A DNA stretch of 51,900 nt from Clostridia bacterium (GTDB taxonomy: Bacteria > Bacillota_A > Clostridia > TANB77 > CAG-508), in the NCBI GenBank assembly GCA_017475185.1, contig JAFVGB010000024.1, positions 1 to 51,900 of the forward strand. The letters are read 5' to 3'. A model generated the notes under the pieces. The model searched no databases and was not told the DNA's origin. It saw only the letters and a list, made by a program, of their open reading frames with translations. The position numbers were made by a program, and so were the translations under genes. Positions 45,027 through 51,900 of the stretch are shown here, in pieces; positions within the stretch are counted from its first letter, which is position 1, and every line of letters begins with the position of its first letter.

Positions 45027-45242
45027 ATGGGAGATAACAAAATAATTGATGGAATTGTTGAAAAAGTTCCACAAGTTAAAGAAGCAGTTGAAAAAGTAGA
45101 AAACGTAACTGGTAAAAAGATTGAAGAAATTGCTAGTGATATTGGAGAAAAAGTGACAGAGGCTATAAAAGCTGAAGGTCAAGATGATCCAAAAGAAGTT
45201 ATTGGAAATATAGCAAATAAACTTTTCAATAAAAAAGATTAA
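45027..45242 (+). CDS. Unrecognised 71-residue amphipathic helical protein
   Basis: ATG 45027 is chosen because GAGGAGG (45013-45019) lies just upstream, while a longer in-frame start overlaps the promoter. The protein is nearly all helix-forming residues (Lys, Glu, Val, Ile, Ala), with no Cys, no Trp and no membrane segment. Spaced V-E-K-V and I-G-E-K-V repeats suggest an amphipathic helix bundle, loosely like late-embryogenesis or stress-type small proteins. I assign no function. A strong promoter and ribosome site suggest high expression. Confidence 0.75.
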   Translation: MGDNKIIDGIVEKVPQVKEAVEKVENVTGKKIEEIASDIGEKVTEAIKAEGQDDPKEVIGNIANKLFNKKD

Positions 45243-45269
45243 TAACAAACTAATTTTACTAAAATTAAA

Positions 45270-45306
45270 GACGCCCTCAAAAGTTGAAGGGCGTCAATAA
45301 GTTTTT
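45270..45306 (+). terminator. GC-rich stem-loop between the small gene and trmFO
   Basis: An 8-bp GC-rich stem (45270-45277 with 45288-45295) with a separated T run at 45302-45306. The tail is not immediate, so termination may be partial, allowing read-through into trmFO. Confidence 0.6.
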
Positions 45307-45318
45307 GAGAGGTATTTT

Positions 45319-46689
45319 ATGAAGGATTATATAACAGTTATTGGAGGAGGATTAGCAGGTTCAGAAGCGGCTTATCAAATTGCTAAAAGAGGAGTAAAAG
45401 TTAAATTATATGAAATGAAACCTGAAAAATTTTCTCCTGCTCATAGCAATGAAAATTTGGCTGAAATTGTATGTAGTAATTCTTTTAAATCTAATTTGCA
45501 TACAAATGCTTGTGGGTTGTTAAAAGAAGAACTAAGATTATTAGATTCATTGTTAATTAAAATAGCAGATGAAAATGCAATACCTGCCGGACAAGCATTA
45601 GCAGTTGATAGAGAAAAGTTTTCTCAAAGAGTTACTGAAGAATTAGAAAAAATTGATAATATAGAAATTATTCATAAAGAATTTGGAACAGATGGACTAC
45701 ATATAAAAGATATGGCAAAAGATGGGATAGTTATAATTGCTACTGGTCCTTTAACATCAGATGTTTTGGCAGATGAAATTTCTGAATTAACAGGTGATGA
45801 AGGTTTACATTTTTATGATGCGGCAGCACCAATTATTGAAAAAGATTCAATTGATATGAACATAGCTTTTTGGGGAGATAGATATGATCAAGAACGTGGG
45901 AAAGATGAAGATGTTGAAGAATGGAAAAAGCGTATTCAAGATTTAAAAGAAGCAGATTATATAAATCTTCCAATGAATAAAGAGGAATATGAGTTTTTTG
46001 TAAATGAGTTAATTAATGCAGATGTAGTAGAGTTACATGAATTTGAAAAAAGAGAAATATTTGAAGGATGTATGCCAGTAGAAATAATGGCAAAAAGAGG
46101 AATTGATACATTAAGATATGGTCCGTTAAAACCAGTTGGATTTACAGACCCTAGAACTGGATTTAGACCATATGCAGTTGTTCAGTTAAGACAAGATAAT
46201 AAAGAAGGAACTTTGTATAATATAGTAGGATTTCAAACAAATTTGAAGTTTGGAGAGCAAAAAAGAGTATTTAGTTTAATACCGGGATTAACAAATGCAG
46301 ATTTTGTAAAATATGGAGTTATGCATAGAAATACTTTTATTAATTCTCCAGAGTTATTAGATGAAACATATAATTTTAAACAAAATAAAAATATTTTTTT
46401 TGCAGGGCAGATAACTGGAGTTGAGGGATATGTTGAATCTATTTCTTCTGGATTAGTTGCAGGAATTAATGCATGTTTGCGAATTAAAACAGAGAATTCG
46501 AAAATGTTTGATGAAAAAACGATGATAGGTGCATTAGCAAAATATATTTCTACTGAAAATAAAAAGTTTCAACCTATGAATGCTAATTTTGGGATATTGC
46601 CTGGATTGGATGAAAAAATAAAAGATAAAAAACTTAGATATGAAAAGCTGTCAGATAGAAGTATAGAGCTGTTGAATAAAGTTTTATAA
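45319..46689 (+). CDS. trmFO: Folate-dependent tRNA (uracil-54-C5) methyltransferase TrmFO
   Basis: The 456-residue flavoprotein makes ribothymidine at position 54 of the tRNA T-loop, using methylenetetrahydrofolate and NADPH. The FAD-binding motif is V-I-G-G-G-L-A-G-S-E-A at 8-18. Other family blocks seen are C-S-N-S-F-K-S, N-A-C-G-L-L-K-E-E, L-A-V-D-R-E-K-F-S, G-C-M-P-V-E-I-M-A-x-R-G, F-x-x-Q-T-N-L-K-F-G-E-Q and G-Q-I-x-G-V-E-G-Y. Length matches the family (about 440). ATG 45319 follows GAGAGG. In many Firmicutes trmFO follows topA directly; here a SNF2 gene and a small gene separate them. Confidence 0.98.
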   Translation: MKDYITVIGGGLAGSEAAYQIAKRGVKVKLYEMKPEKFSPAHSNENLAEIVCSNSFKSNLHTNACGLLKEELRLLDSLLIKIADENAIPAGQALAVDREKFSQRVTEELEKIDNIEIIHKEFGTDGLHIKDMAKDGIVIIATGPLTSDVLADEISELTGDEGLHFYDAAAPIIEKDSIDMNIAFWGDRYDQERGKDEDVEEWKKRIQDLKEADYINLPMNKEEYEFFVNELINADVVELHEFEKREIFEGCMPVEIMAKRGIDTLRYGPLKPVGFTDPRTGFRPYAVVQLRQDNKEGTLYNIVGFQTNLKFGEQKRVFSLIPGLTNADFVKYGVMHRNTFINSPELLDETYNFKQNKNIFFAGQITGVEGYVESISSGLVAGINACLRIKTENSKMFDEKTMIGALAKYISTENKKFQPMNANFGILPGLDEKIKDKKLRYEKLSDRSIELLNKVL

Positions 46690-46772
46690 ATTATTAATAA
46701 AAAATGCTTGAAATATTTAAAATGCAAATGTATAATTTGTATGGTAAACTACGGGAAATATGTCATTTATAG

Positions 46773-46801
46773 TTGACATAAGCTTTGCAAAATGATATAA
46801 T
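46773..46801 (+). promoter_or_regulatory. Perfect consensus promoter of the orphan coiled-coil operon
   Basis: TTGACA 46773-46778, a 17-bp spacer and TATAAT 46796-46801. The first start codon, 46837, follows AAGGAGGA at 46823-46830. Confidence 0.88.
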
Positions 46802-46836
46802 ATTAATATAATGTGTATATTTAAGGAGGAAAAAAT

Positions 46837-47004
46837 ATGGAAGAAACTAATGAAGAATTATTAAAGGCTGTACAAAAATTACTTGAAATTAAAGAGAAAA
46901 CAACAGATGAAACATTTAAAAATGCAACAAAGGAAGAATTAGAAAGATATATAGAGCTTTCAGAAGAAATTAATGCAAAATTAAAAGTATTATTAGGAGA
47001 ATAA
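46837..47004 (+). CDS. Unrecognised 55-residue acidic helical protein
   Basis: ATG 46837 follows a strong AAGGAGGA site behind a perfect promoter. The protein is rich in Glu, Lys, Thr and Leu and predicted to form two helices: E-E-L-L-K-A-V-Q-K-L-L-E-I-K, then E-E-L-E-R-Y-I-E-L-S-E-E-I. It resembles small helical hairpin proteins in general; I recognise no family. It lies 27 bases upstream of the 522-residue coiled-coil gene in the same operon, so the two products may act together. Confidence 0.75.
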   Translation: MEETNEELLKAVQKLLEIKEKTTDETFKNATKEELERYIELSEEINAKLKVLLGE

Positions 47005-47031
47005 TATTAAAATAAAAGGAGAGATTTTATT

Positions 47032-48600
47032 ATGGCAAGTCAAATGAAAGAAATTTTAGAACAATTGCAACAAGTAAATGGAGATTTTGGAAAAGCAATT
47101 GAAAACAAGGGAAAAAGAACAAAAATAGTTGGTGGAAAAAAGGTTACTGATACAATTGAAAATGTTAAAGAAAAAGAAATTGAAGAAGCAAAAAATCTAG
47201 CTGATTATCTTATTGATACAGATTTGAAAACAAATGGCTCAATTAAATCAGAGGCTGATTTAAAAAATGTTAAAGCAGAAATTGATAAATTATTAGCTAC
47301 ATTAGAAAAAATGGGAAAAAGCAAAACATTAGGTGATGGTAATCATAATACTGCAAAACAACAAGTAGAAGAAGTTTTAAATAAAGTAAAAGCATATCAA
47401 AAAGAATTAACAGATAAAGATAAAGCTATCCAAACATACAAAACTAAAGGTTATGATGTAGAAGAACATAAAATATATGAAGAAAGAAAAAAGGGAGATA
47501 AAGAAAGAGAAATCGAAAGTCTAAATAAAAAAATAGATATTGAAAAAGATTATGAAGAAATTTTTGAAAAAGAATTTGACGAATATACAAATGCTGAAGA
47601 ACAATGTAAAACAGCTAGTGAATTAAAATATCTAAGTGAAGAACTAGCAAAAGTAAAAAATGAATTAAAAAATGAAAAAGATCAAACAAAAGTTGCAGAA
47701 CTATTAAAAAATAAAGAAGAAATATTAAAACAATTTAATGATACTAGAAAAAATTATATTGATAAATTCGGAGATACTGATATTCCAGATACAGAAGAAA
47801 AAATAGAAAAAGAAGGGGTAAAGAAAACAGATGCATTAATTAATGATGGTCTTAATAAAGCAAGGACAGCAAAAAAAGCATTTGCAGCAAAAATGGAATC
47901 AATTATTGATACATCAGTTACTCCACATCAAATAAAAAATCAATTCCGTGCTGGAAAAATTCAAGCTTTTTGTGAAGCATATGGTATAGAAGAAAGTACT
48001 ATATTAGGTAATATGGATATCGCTCAAGTTGCAAAAACTACAATGAATGCAAGAAATGATTTACAAAATAAAAGATTGGTTACAGATAACGAAATAATTG
48101 AAATAGAAAATACTATAAATAAATTATTAGAATTAGATAAAGCAAAACAAAACTTTGATAGTATAAAACAAAAAACAGATGCAGAATTGTTAGAGACACA
48201 AATAGCCAAGAAAAACGTTAAGAACAAAGTAGAAACTGAATTTTCAAATGCAAATTTACCAGCTGAAATTGATGATTACAAAACTGCTGATAGAAAATCT
48301 TTAAGAAAAGCATTAAAAGAAACTGTATATAAAGGAAAAAGAGGAGCAGGACTACGTGCTTGGTTTGCAAGTAGAAATAGAAAATATGGACTTAAAAAAG
48401 TACAAGAAGAATATAGAAAGAATGCTTCAAAAGAATATCTTGATGAAATCAGAAAAGCAGTAGAAGATAAGTATAATGTAGCAAAAAATGATAGAGATGC
48501 ATTTAGAGCAAGATATGAACAAAAAGGTATTGAACAAGTTATTTCAGGAAATGGAAGCAAAACTCAAGTATATGATGAATTAGATAGAGAAGGAAGATAA
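47032..48600 (+). CDS. Unrecognised 522-residue Lys/Glu-rich coiled-coil protein
   Basis: ATG 47032 follows AAAGGAGAG. The protein has no signal peptide or membrane helix. Residues about 1-290 and 340-400 are strongly charged helical coiled coil. Residues about 295-335 form a small more globular patch (T-P-H-Q-I-K-N-Q-F-R-A-G-K-I-Q-A-F-C-E-A-Y-G-I). The region about 430-450 is basic (K-G-K-R-G-A-G-L-R-A-W-F-A-S-R-N-R-K-Y-G). The tail is helical again. No catalytic motif is evident. A cytosolic structural or scaffold role is possible but unsupported. It shares a strong promoter with the 55-residue gene upstream, and composition is like its neighbours. Confidence 0.8.
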   Translation: MASQMKEILEQLQQVNGDFGKAIENKGKRTKIVGGKKVTDTIENVKEKEIEEAKNLADYLIDTDLKTNGSIKSEADLKNVKAEIDKLLATLEKMGKSKTLGDGNHNTAKQQVEEVLNKVKAYQKELTDKDKAIQTYKTKGYDVEEHKIYEERKKGDKEREIESLNKKIDIEKDYEEIFEKEFDEYTNAEEQCKTASELKYLSEELAKVKNELKNEKDQTKVAELLKNKEEILKQFNDTRKNYIDKFGDTDIPDTEEKIEKEGVKKTDALINDGLNKARTAKKAFAAKMESIIDTSVTPHQIKNQFRAGKIQAFCEAYGIEESTILGNMDIAQVAKTTMNARNDLQNKRLVTDNEIIEIENTINKLLELDKAKQNFDSIKQKTDAELLETQIAKKNVKNKVETEFSNANLPAEIDDYKTADRKSLRKALKETVYKGKRGAGLRAWFASRNRKYGLKKVQEEYRKNASKEYLDEIRKAVEDKYNVAKNDRDAFRARYEQKGIEQVISGNGSKTQVYDELDREGR

Positions 48601-48628
48601 AAAAACATAAATAACTACTTAGAAACCA

Positions 48629-48657
48629 TTGACTTTTCTAAATAAAAATGATAAAAT
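48629..48657 (+). promoter_or_regulatory. Promoter of the rpsL operon
   Basis: TTGACT 48629-48634, a 17-bp spacer and TAAAAT 48652-48657. Transcription would start at about 48664, inside or at the edge of the following hairpin. Confidence 0.7.
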
Positions 48658-48659
48658 AT

Positions 48660-48715
48660 AAACCGTTAGATAAAATTGCCAAAGTGGGCAATTACCTAAC
48701 GGTTTATTTTTTATT
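48660..48715 (+). terminator. Two-tier hairpin with T-rich tail in the rpsL leader
   Basis: An outer 10-bp stem (48660-48669 with 48696-48705) encloses an inner 6-bp stem (48675-48680 with 48687-48692), followed by a T-rich tract. It can terminate transcripts from upstream and, because it lies after the rpsL promoter, could act as an attenuator for rpsL-rpsG-fusA. Confidence 0.75.
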
Positions 48716-48733
48716 TTAGGAGGTGAAATTTAA

Positions 48734-49147
48734 GTGCCAACAATTAATCAATTAGTAAGAAAAGGAAGAAAAACTGGAACAACAAAATCAACAGCACCAG
48801 CTCTTCAACACGGTTATAACTCAATGAAAAAAACAACAACTAATAAAAGAGCTCCACAAAAAAGAGGTGTTTGTACAGTTGTTAAAACAGTTACACCAAA
48901 GAAACCAAACTCAGCTTTAAGAAAAGTAGCCAGAGTTAGACTTTCAAATGGTTATGAAGTTACTTCTTACATTCCTGGTATTGGACACAACTTACAAGAG
49001 CACAGCGTTGTTCTTATAAGAGGTGGAAGGGTAAAAGACTTACCTGGTGTTAGATACCACATCATAAGAGGAACATTAGATACAGCTGGTGTTAAAGACA
49101 GAATGCAAGCTAGATCTAAATACGGAGCAAAGAAACCTAAAAAATAG
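48734..49147 (+). CDS. rpsL: 30S ribosomal protein S12
   Basis: The 137-residue S12 protein lies at the decoding centre and interface of the 30S subunit. Family signatures are [35 protein letters not shown] and V-K-D-L-P-G-V-R-Y. The lysines in K-K-P-N-S and V-K-D-L-P-G, where streptomycin-resistance changes usually occur, are the wild-type residues. The GTG start at 48734 follows AGGAGGTG. The gene heads the str operon with rpsG and fusA. Confidence 0.99.
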   Translation: MPTINQLVRKGRKTGTTKSTAPALQHGYNSMKKTTTNKRAPQKRGVCTVVKTVTPKKPNSALRKVARVRLSNGYEVTSYIPGIGHNLQEHSVVLIRGGRVKDLPGVRYHIIRGTLDTAGVKDRMQARSKYGAKKPKK

Positions 49148-49238
49148 GATTCTAGTTGAAAGAATAGCATAAATTATCAAATTTATGAGAAAACTTTCAA
49201 AACCAAAAGCAAAAATAGTGCTAATAACTTACTAATTT

Positions 49239-49335
49239 AAGGTACTTAAATTAATAATAGATTATAGCGCTATACGGGAAAACTTGAAAAAGAGTTTTTC
49301 AGAGTACCTTATGATACTTGGGGAATATAAGTATC
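49239..49335 (+). promoter_or_regulatory. Structured rpsL-rpsG intercistronic RNA, possible S7 autoregulatory site
   Basis: AAGGTACT (49239-49246) pairs with AGTACCTT (49303-49310), enclosing a palindrome at 49265-49272 and a small hairpin with left arm 49278-49284 and right arm 49293-49299. A second 7-bp hairpin (49313-49319 with 49329-49335) stands just before the rpsG ribosome site. In E. coli the rpsL-rpsG gap is the S7 repressor target. A similar role here is an inference. Confidence 0.5.
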
Positions 49336-49360
49336 AAAATATTAAAAGGAGGGAAGAATA

Positions 49361-49831
49361 GTGCCAAGAAAAGGATATATAGCAAAAAGAGAAGTTTTAC
49401 CAGATCCAATATACAATAGCAAAGTTGTTACAAAATTAATCAACAATGTTATGTTAGACGGTAAGAAAACTGTTGCTCAAGAAATCGTTTATGGTGCATT
49501 TGATATCATAAAAGAAAAAGAGCAAAAAGATCCATTAGAAGTATTTGAAGCAGCACTTAACAATGTAATGCCAGTTCTTGAAGTTAAAGCTAGAAGAATT
49601 GGTGGTGCTACATACCAAGTACCAATCGAAATTAGACCAGAAAGAAGACAAACTTTAGGTTTAAGATGGTTAGTTATCTATGCTAGAACAAGACATGAAA
49701 AAACAATGTCTGAAAAATTAGCTGGTGAAATCTTAGATGCAGTTGCTGGAAACGGTGGAGCATTCAAGAAGAAAGAAGATATGCATAGAATGGCTGAAGC
49801 TAACAAAGCTTTTGCTCATTACAAATTCTAG
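49361..49831 (+). CDS. rpsG: 30S ribosomal protein S7
   Basis: The 156-residue S7 protein nucleates the 30S head by binding 16S rRNA and lines the E site. Family blocks seen are [49 protein letters not shown], and [10 protein letters not shown]. The GTG start at 49361 follows AGGAGGGAAG. The long structured gap after rpsL suggests translational control. Confidence 0.99.
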   Translation: MPRKGYIAKREVLPDPIYNSKVVTKLINNVMLDGKKTVAQEIVYGAFDIIKEKEQKDPLEVFEAALNNVMPVLEVKARRIGGATYQVPIEIRPERRQTLGLRWLVIYARTRHEKTMSEKLAGEILDAVAGNGGAFKKKEDMHRMAEANKAFAHYKF

Positions 49832-49885
49832 TAGTATTTCTTGTTTTAAAAGCATTAGAAATATAATTAGAACAATTAGATTATA

Positions 49886-49907
49886 TTTTGCTATAGACTT
49901 AGCAAAA
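49886..49907 (+). other. Hairpin in the rpsG-fusA gap
   Basis: A 7-bp stem (49886-49892 with 49901-49907) with an 8-nt loop, not followed by a T run, so it is more likely a processing or control structure than a terminator. Confidence 0.4.
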
Positions 49908-49942
49908 ATATAAATTTTAAAAATTATAGAAGGAGGAAAAAT

Positions 49943-51900
49943 ATGGCTGGTAGAAGTTATCCTTTAGAAAGAACAAGAAATATAGGAATTATGGCTCACA
50001 TCGATGCTGGAAAAACAACTACAACTGAAAGAATCCTATTCTACACAGGTAGAACACATAAAATAGGAGAAGTTCATGAAGGTGCAGCTACAATGGACTG
50101 GATGGTTCAAGAACAAGAAAGAGGTATTACAATTACTTCAGCTGCTACAACATGTTTCTGGAATAACAACAGAATCAATATCATTGATACTCCAGGTCAC
50201 GTTGACTTCACTGTTGAAGTTGAAAGATCTTTAAGAGTACTTGATGGTGCTATACTTGTTTTAGCTGCTAAAGGTGGTGTTCAACCACAATCTGAAACAG
50301 TTTGGAGACAAGGTGATAAATACAAAGTTCCAAGAATGGCATACGTTAATAAAATGGATATAACAGGTGCAGATTTCATGGGTTGTGTACAACAAATGAA
50401 AGATAGATTAAATGCAAATGCTGTTCCAGTACAATTACCAATTGGAGCTGAAGACAATTTCCAAGGAATTGTTGATTTAATTAAAATGAAAGCATTTATT
50501 CATAAAGATGATTTAGGAAAAGAAATTTCTGAAGAAGAAATTCCTGAAGATATGAAAGCAATGGCTGAAGAATACAGAGCAAAAATGGTAGAAGCTGCTG
50601 CTGAACAAGATGATGAATTAATGATGAAATATTTAGAAGGTGGAGAATTATCTGAAGAAGATATTAAGAAAGGACTAAGAATAGGAACAATAGCTAACAC
50701 TGTAGTTCCAGTATGTTGTGGTTCTTCTTATAAAAACAAAGGTGTTCAAGAACTTCTAAACAATATAGTTGATTACATGCCATCACCACTTGATATTCCT
50801 AATATCAAAGGTGTTGATATGGATGGAAATGAAACTGAAAGAGTAACTTCAGATTCAGAACCATTTGCTGCATTAGCATTCAAAATTGCAACAGACCCAT
50901 TCGTTGGTAAATTATGTTTCTTCAGAGTTTACTCTGGAACATTAGACGCTGGTTCTACAATATTAAATGCTAATAAAGATAAAAAAGATAGAATTGGTAG
51001 AATTCTTCAAATGCATGCTAACCACAGAGAAGATATAGAAAAAGTTTATGCAGGTGACATTGGTGCAGCTGTTGGACTAAAAGAGGTTTCTACTGGAGAT
51101 ACATTATGTGATCCAGCACACCCAGTTATTCTAGAATCTATGGAATTCCCAGAACCAGTTATCGATATCGCTATTGAGCCTAAAGATAAAGCTAATAGTG
51201 AAAAATTGGGAATTGCTTTAGCAAAATTAGCTGAAGAAGATCCTACATTCAAAACTTATACAAACCAAGAAACAGGACAAACTGTTATCGCTGGTATGGG
51301 TGAGTTACACTTAGACATTATCGTTGACAGATTAAAAAGAGAATTTAAAGTTGAATGTAATGTTGGTAAACCACAAGTTTCTTACAAAGAAACAATTAGA
51401 AATAAAGTTAAAGTAGAAGGAAAATTCATTCGTCAATCTGGTGGACGTGGACAATATGGACACTGTTGGTTAGAAATGGAACCATTAGAGCCAGGTACAG
51501 GAATTCAATTCGAAAGCAAAATCGTTGGTGGAGCTATTCCAAAAGAATATATCAAACCAATCGAGGATGGTATTAGAGAAGCTGCTGAAAGCGGTATCTT
51601 AGCTGGATATCCAGTTATCGACTTCAAAGCTACAGTAGTTGACGGTTCATACCACGACGTTGACTCTTCAGAAATGGCATTCAAAATTGCTGGTTCTATG
51701 GCATTCAAAGAAGGATGTAAACAAGGTAAATCAGTATTATTAGAGCCTATCATGAAAGTTGAAGTAACAGTTCCAGAAGAATACATGGGAGATGTTATTG
51801 GAGACATTAACTCTAGAAGAGGAAGAATGGAAGGTATGGAAGCTAGAGGTGGAAACCAAATAGTAAGAGGATTTATTCCACTTTCAGAAATGTTTGGTTA
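49943..51900 (+). CDS. fusA: Elongation factor G, 3' end cut by the window
   Basis: EF-G is the GTPase that drives ribosomal translocation and, with RRF, ribosome recycling. ATG 49943 follows AGGAGG. The G1 loop is A-H-I-D-A-G-K-T (18-25), G3 is D-T-P-G-H-V-D-F and G4 is N-K-M-D. Domain IV features appear near the end ([11 protein letters not shown]). About 652 of the expected 690-695 residues are present; the frame is open at the window edge. It is the third gene of the str operon; tuf, the usual next gene, would lie beyond. Confidence 0.98.
   Translation, partial: MAGRSYPLERTRNIGIMAHIDAGKTTTTERILFYTGRTHKIGEVHEGAATMDWMVQEQERGITITSAATTCFWNNNRINIIDTPGHVDFTVEVERSLRVLDGAILVLAAKGGVQPQSETVWRQGDKYKVPRMAYVNKMDITGADFMGCVQQMKDRLNANAVPVQLPIGAEDNFQGIVDLIKMKAFIHKDDLGKEISEEEIPEDMKAMAEEYRAKMVEAAAEQDDELMMKYLEGGELSEEDIKKGLRIGTIANTVVPVCCGSSYKNKGVQELLNNIVDYMPSPLDIPNIKGVDMDGNETERVTSDSEPFAALAFKIATDPFVGKLCFFRVYSGTLDAGSTILNANKDKKDRIGRILQMHANHREDIEKVYAGDIGAAVGLKEVSTGDTLCDPAHPVILESMEFPEPVIDIAIEPKDKANSEKLGIALAKLAEEDPTFKTYTNQETGQTVIAGMGELHLDIIVDRLKREFKVECNVGKPQVSYKETIRNKVKVEGKFIRQSGGRGQYGHCWLEMEPLEPGTGIQFESKIVGGAIPKEYIKPIEDGIREAAESGILAGYPVIDFKATVVDGSYHDVDSSEMAFKIAGSMAFKEGCKQGKSVLLEPIMKVEVTVPEEYMGDVIGDINSRRGRMEGMEARGGNQIVRGFIPLSEMFG

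Overview
The window comes from a very AT-rich, low-GC Gram-positive bacterium, most likely an uncultured member of Clostridia (Bacillota). Evidence is the strong AGGAGG-type ribosome binding sites, consensus sigma-A promoters, U-tailed hairpin terminators, a Cna-B/SpaA-type surface protein repertoire, and the gene order comM-dprA-yraN-topA followed by trmFO and rpsL-rpsG-fusA. UGA is used as a stop (for example at 24130-24132) and UGG for Trp, so this is not a UGA-Trp mollicute code. The Arg codon CGG is almost unused: in about 16,000 codons I find it in frame once outside comM (28052-28054).

Layout. 1-1232 is the 3' part of a secreted-type protein with a long poly-Thr linker and richer base composition than the rest. 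1515-13202 and 14734-23454 encode two giant surface proteins that flank prfA (RF1): the first is a signal peptide, Cna-B and RCC1-propeller protein, the second an NlpC/P60, Cna-B and isopeptide-repeat protein with a C-terminal membrane anchor. 23560-28177 holds a SprT-like metalloprotein, a PC4/YdbC ssDNA-binding protein, an RsmB/RsmF-type methylase, a cytosolic GH30 glycosidase on the minus strand, a small MscS channel and an orphan 71-residue protein. 28231-35825 holds a radical SAM protein (probably leaderless), a coiled-coil protein, clpB behind a CIRCE-like operator and a palindromic repeat, a Nudix hydrolase and a DbpA-type DEAD-box helicase. 36109-41421 is the DNA-uptake/processing cluster comM-dprA-yraN-topA, with a 213-bp inverted-repeat element between dprA and yraN. 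41598-48600 contains a SWIM-SNF2 helicase, small orphan proteins, trmFO and a two-gene orphan coiled-coil operon. The window ends in the str operon rpsL-rpsG-fusA, with structured leaders.

Most notable result. comM is intact along its whole length except for six single extra C residues, at 36142, 36197, 36213, 36775, 36983 and 37170. Each sits immediately before a conserved glycine codon, so each creates an in-frame CGG followed by N. Removing these six bases restores a normal 508-residue ComM, including the Walker A loop. No other frameshift or stop is needed. Together with the near absence of CGG elsewhere, this suggests that CGG is a vacant or hungry codon at which ribosomes shift +1 (or read CGGN as a quadruplet) and insert glycine, and that ComM production depends on six such events. 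This is an inference from sequence and is not demonstrated.
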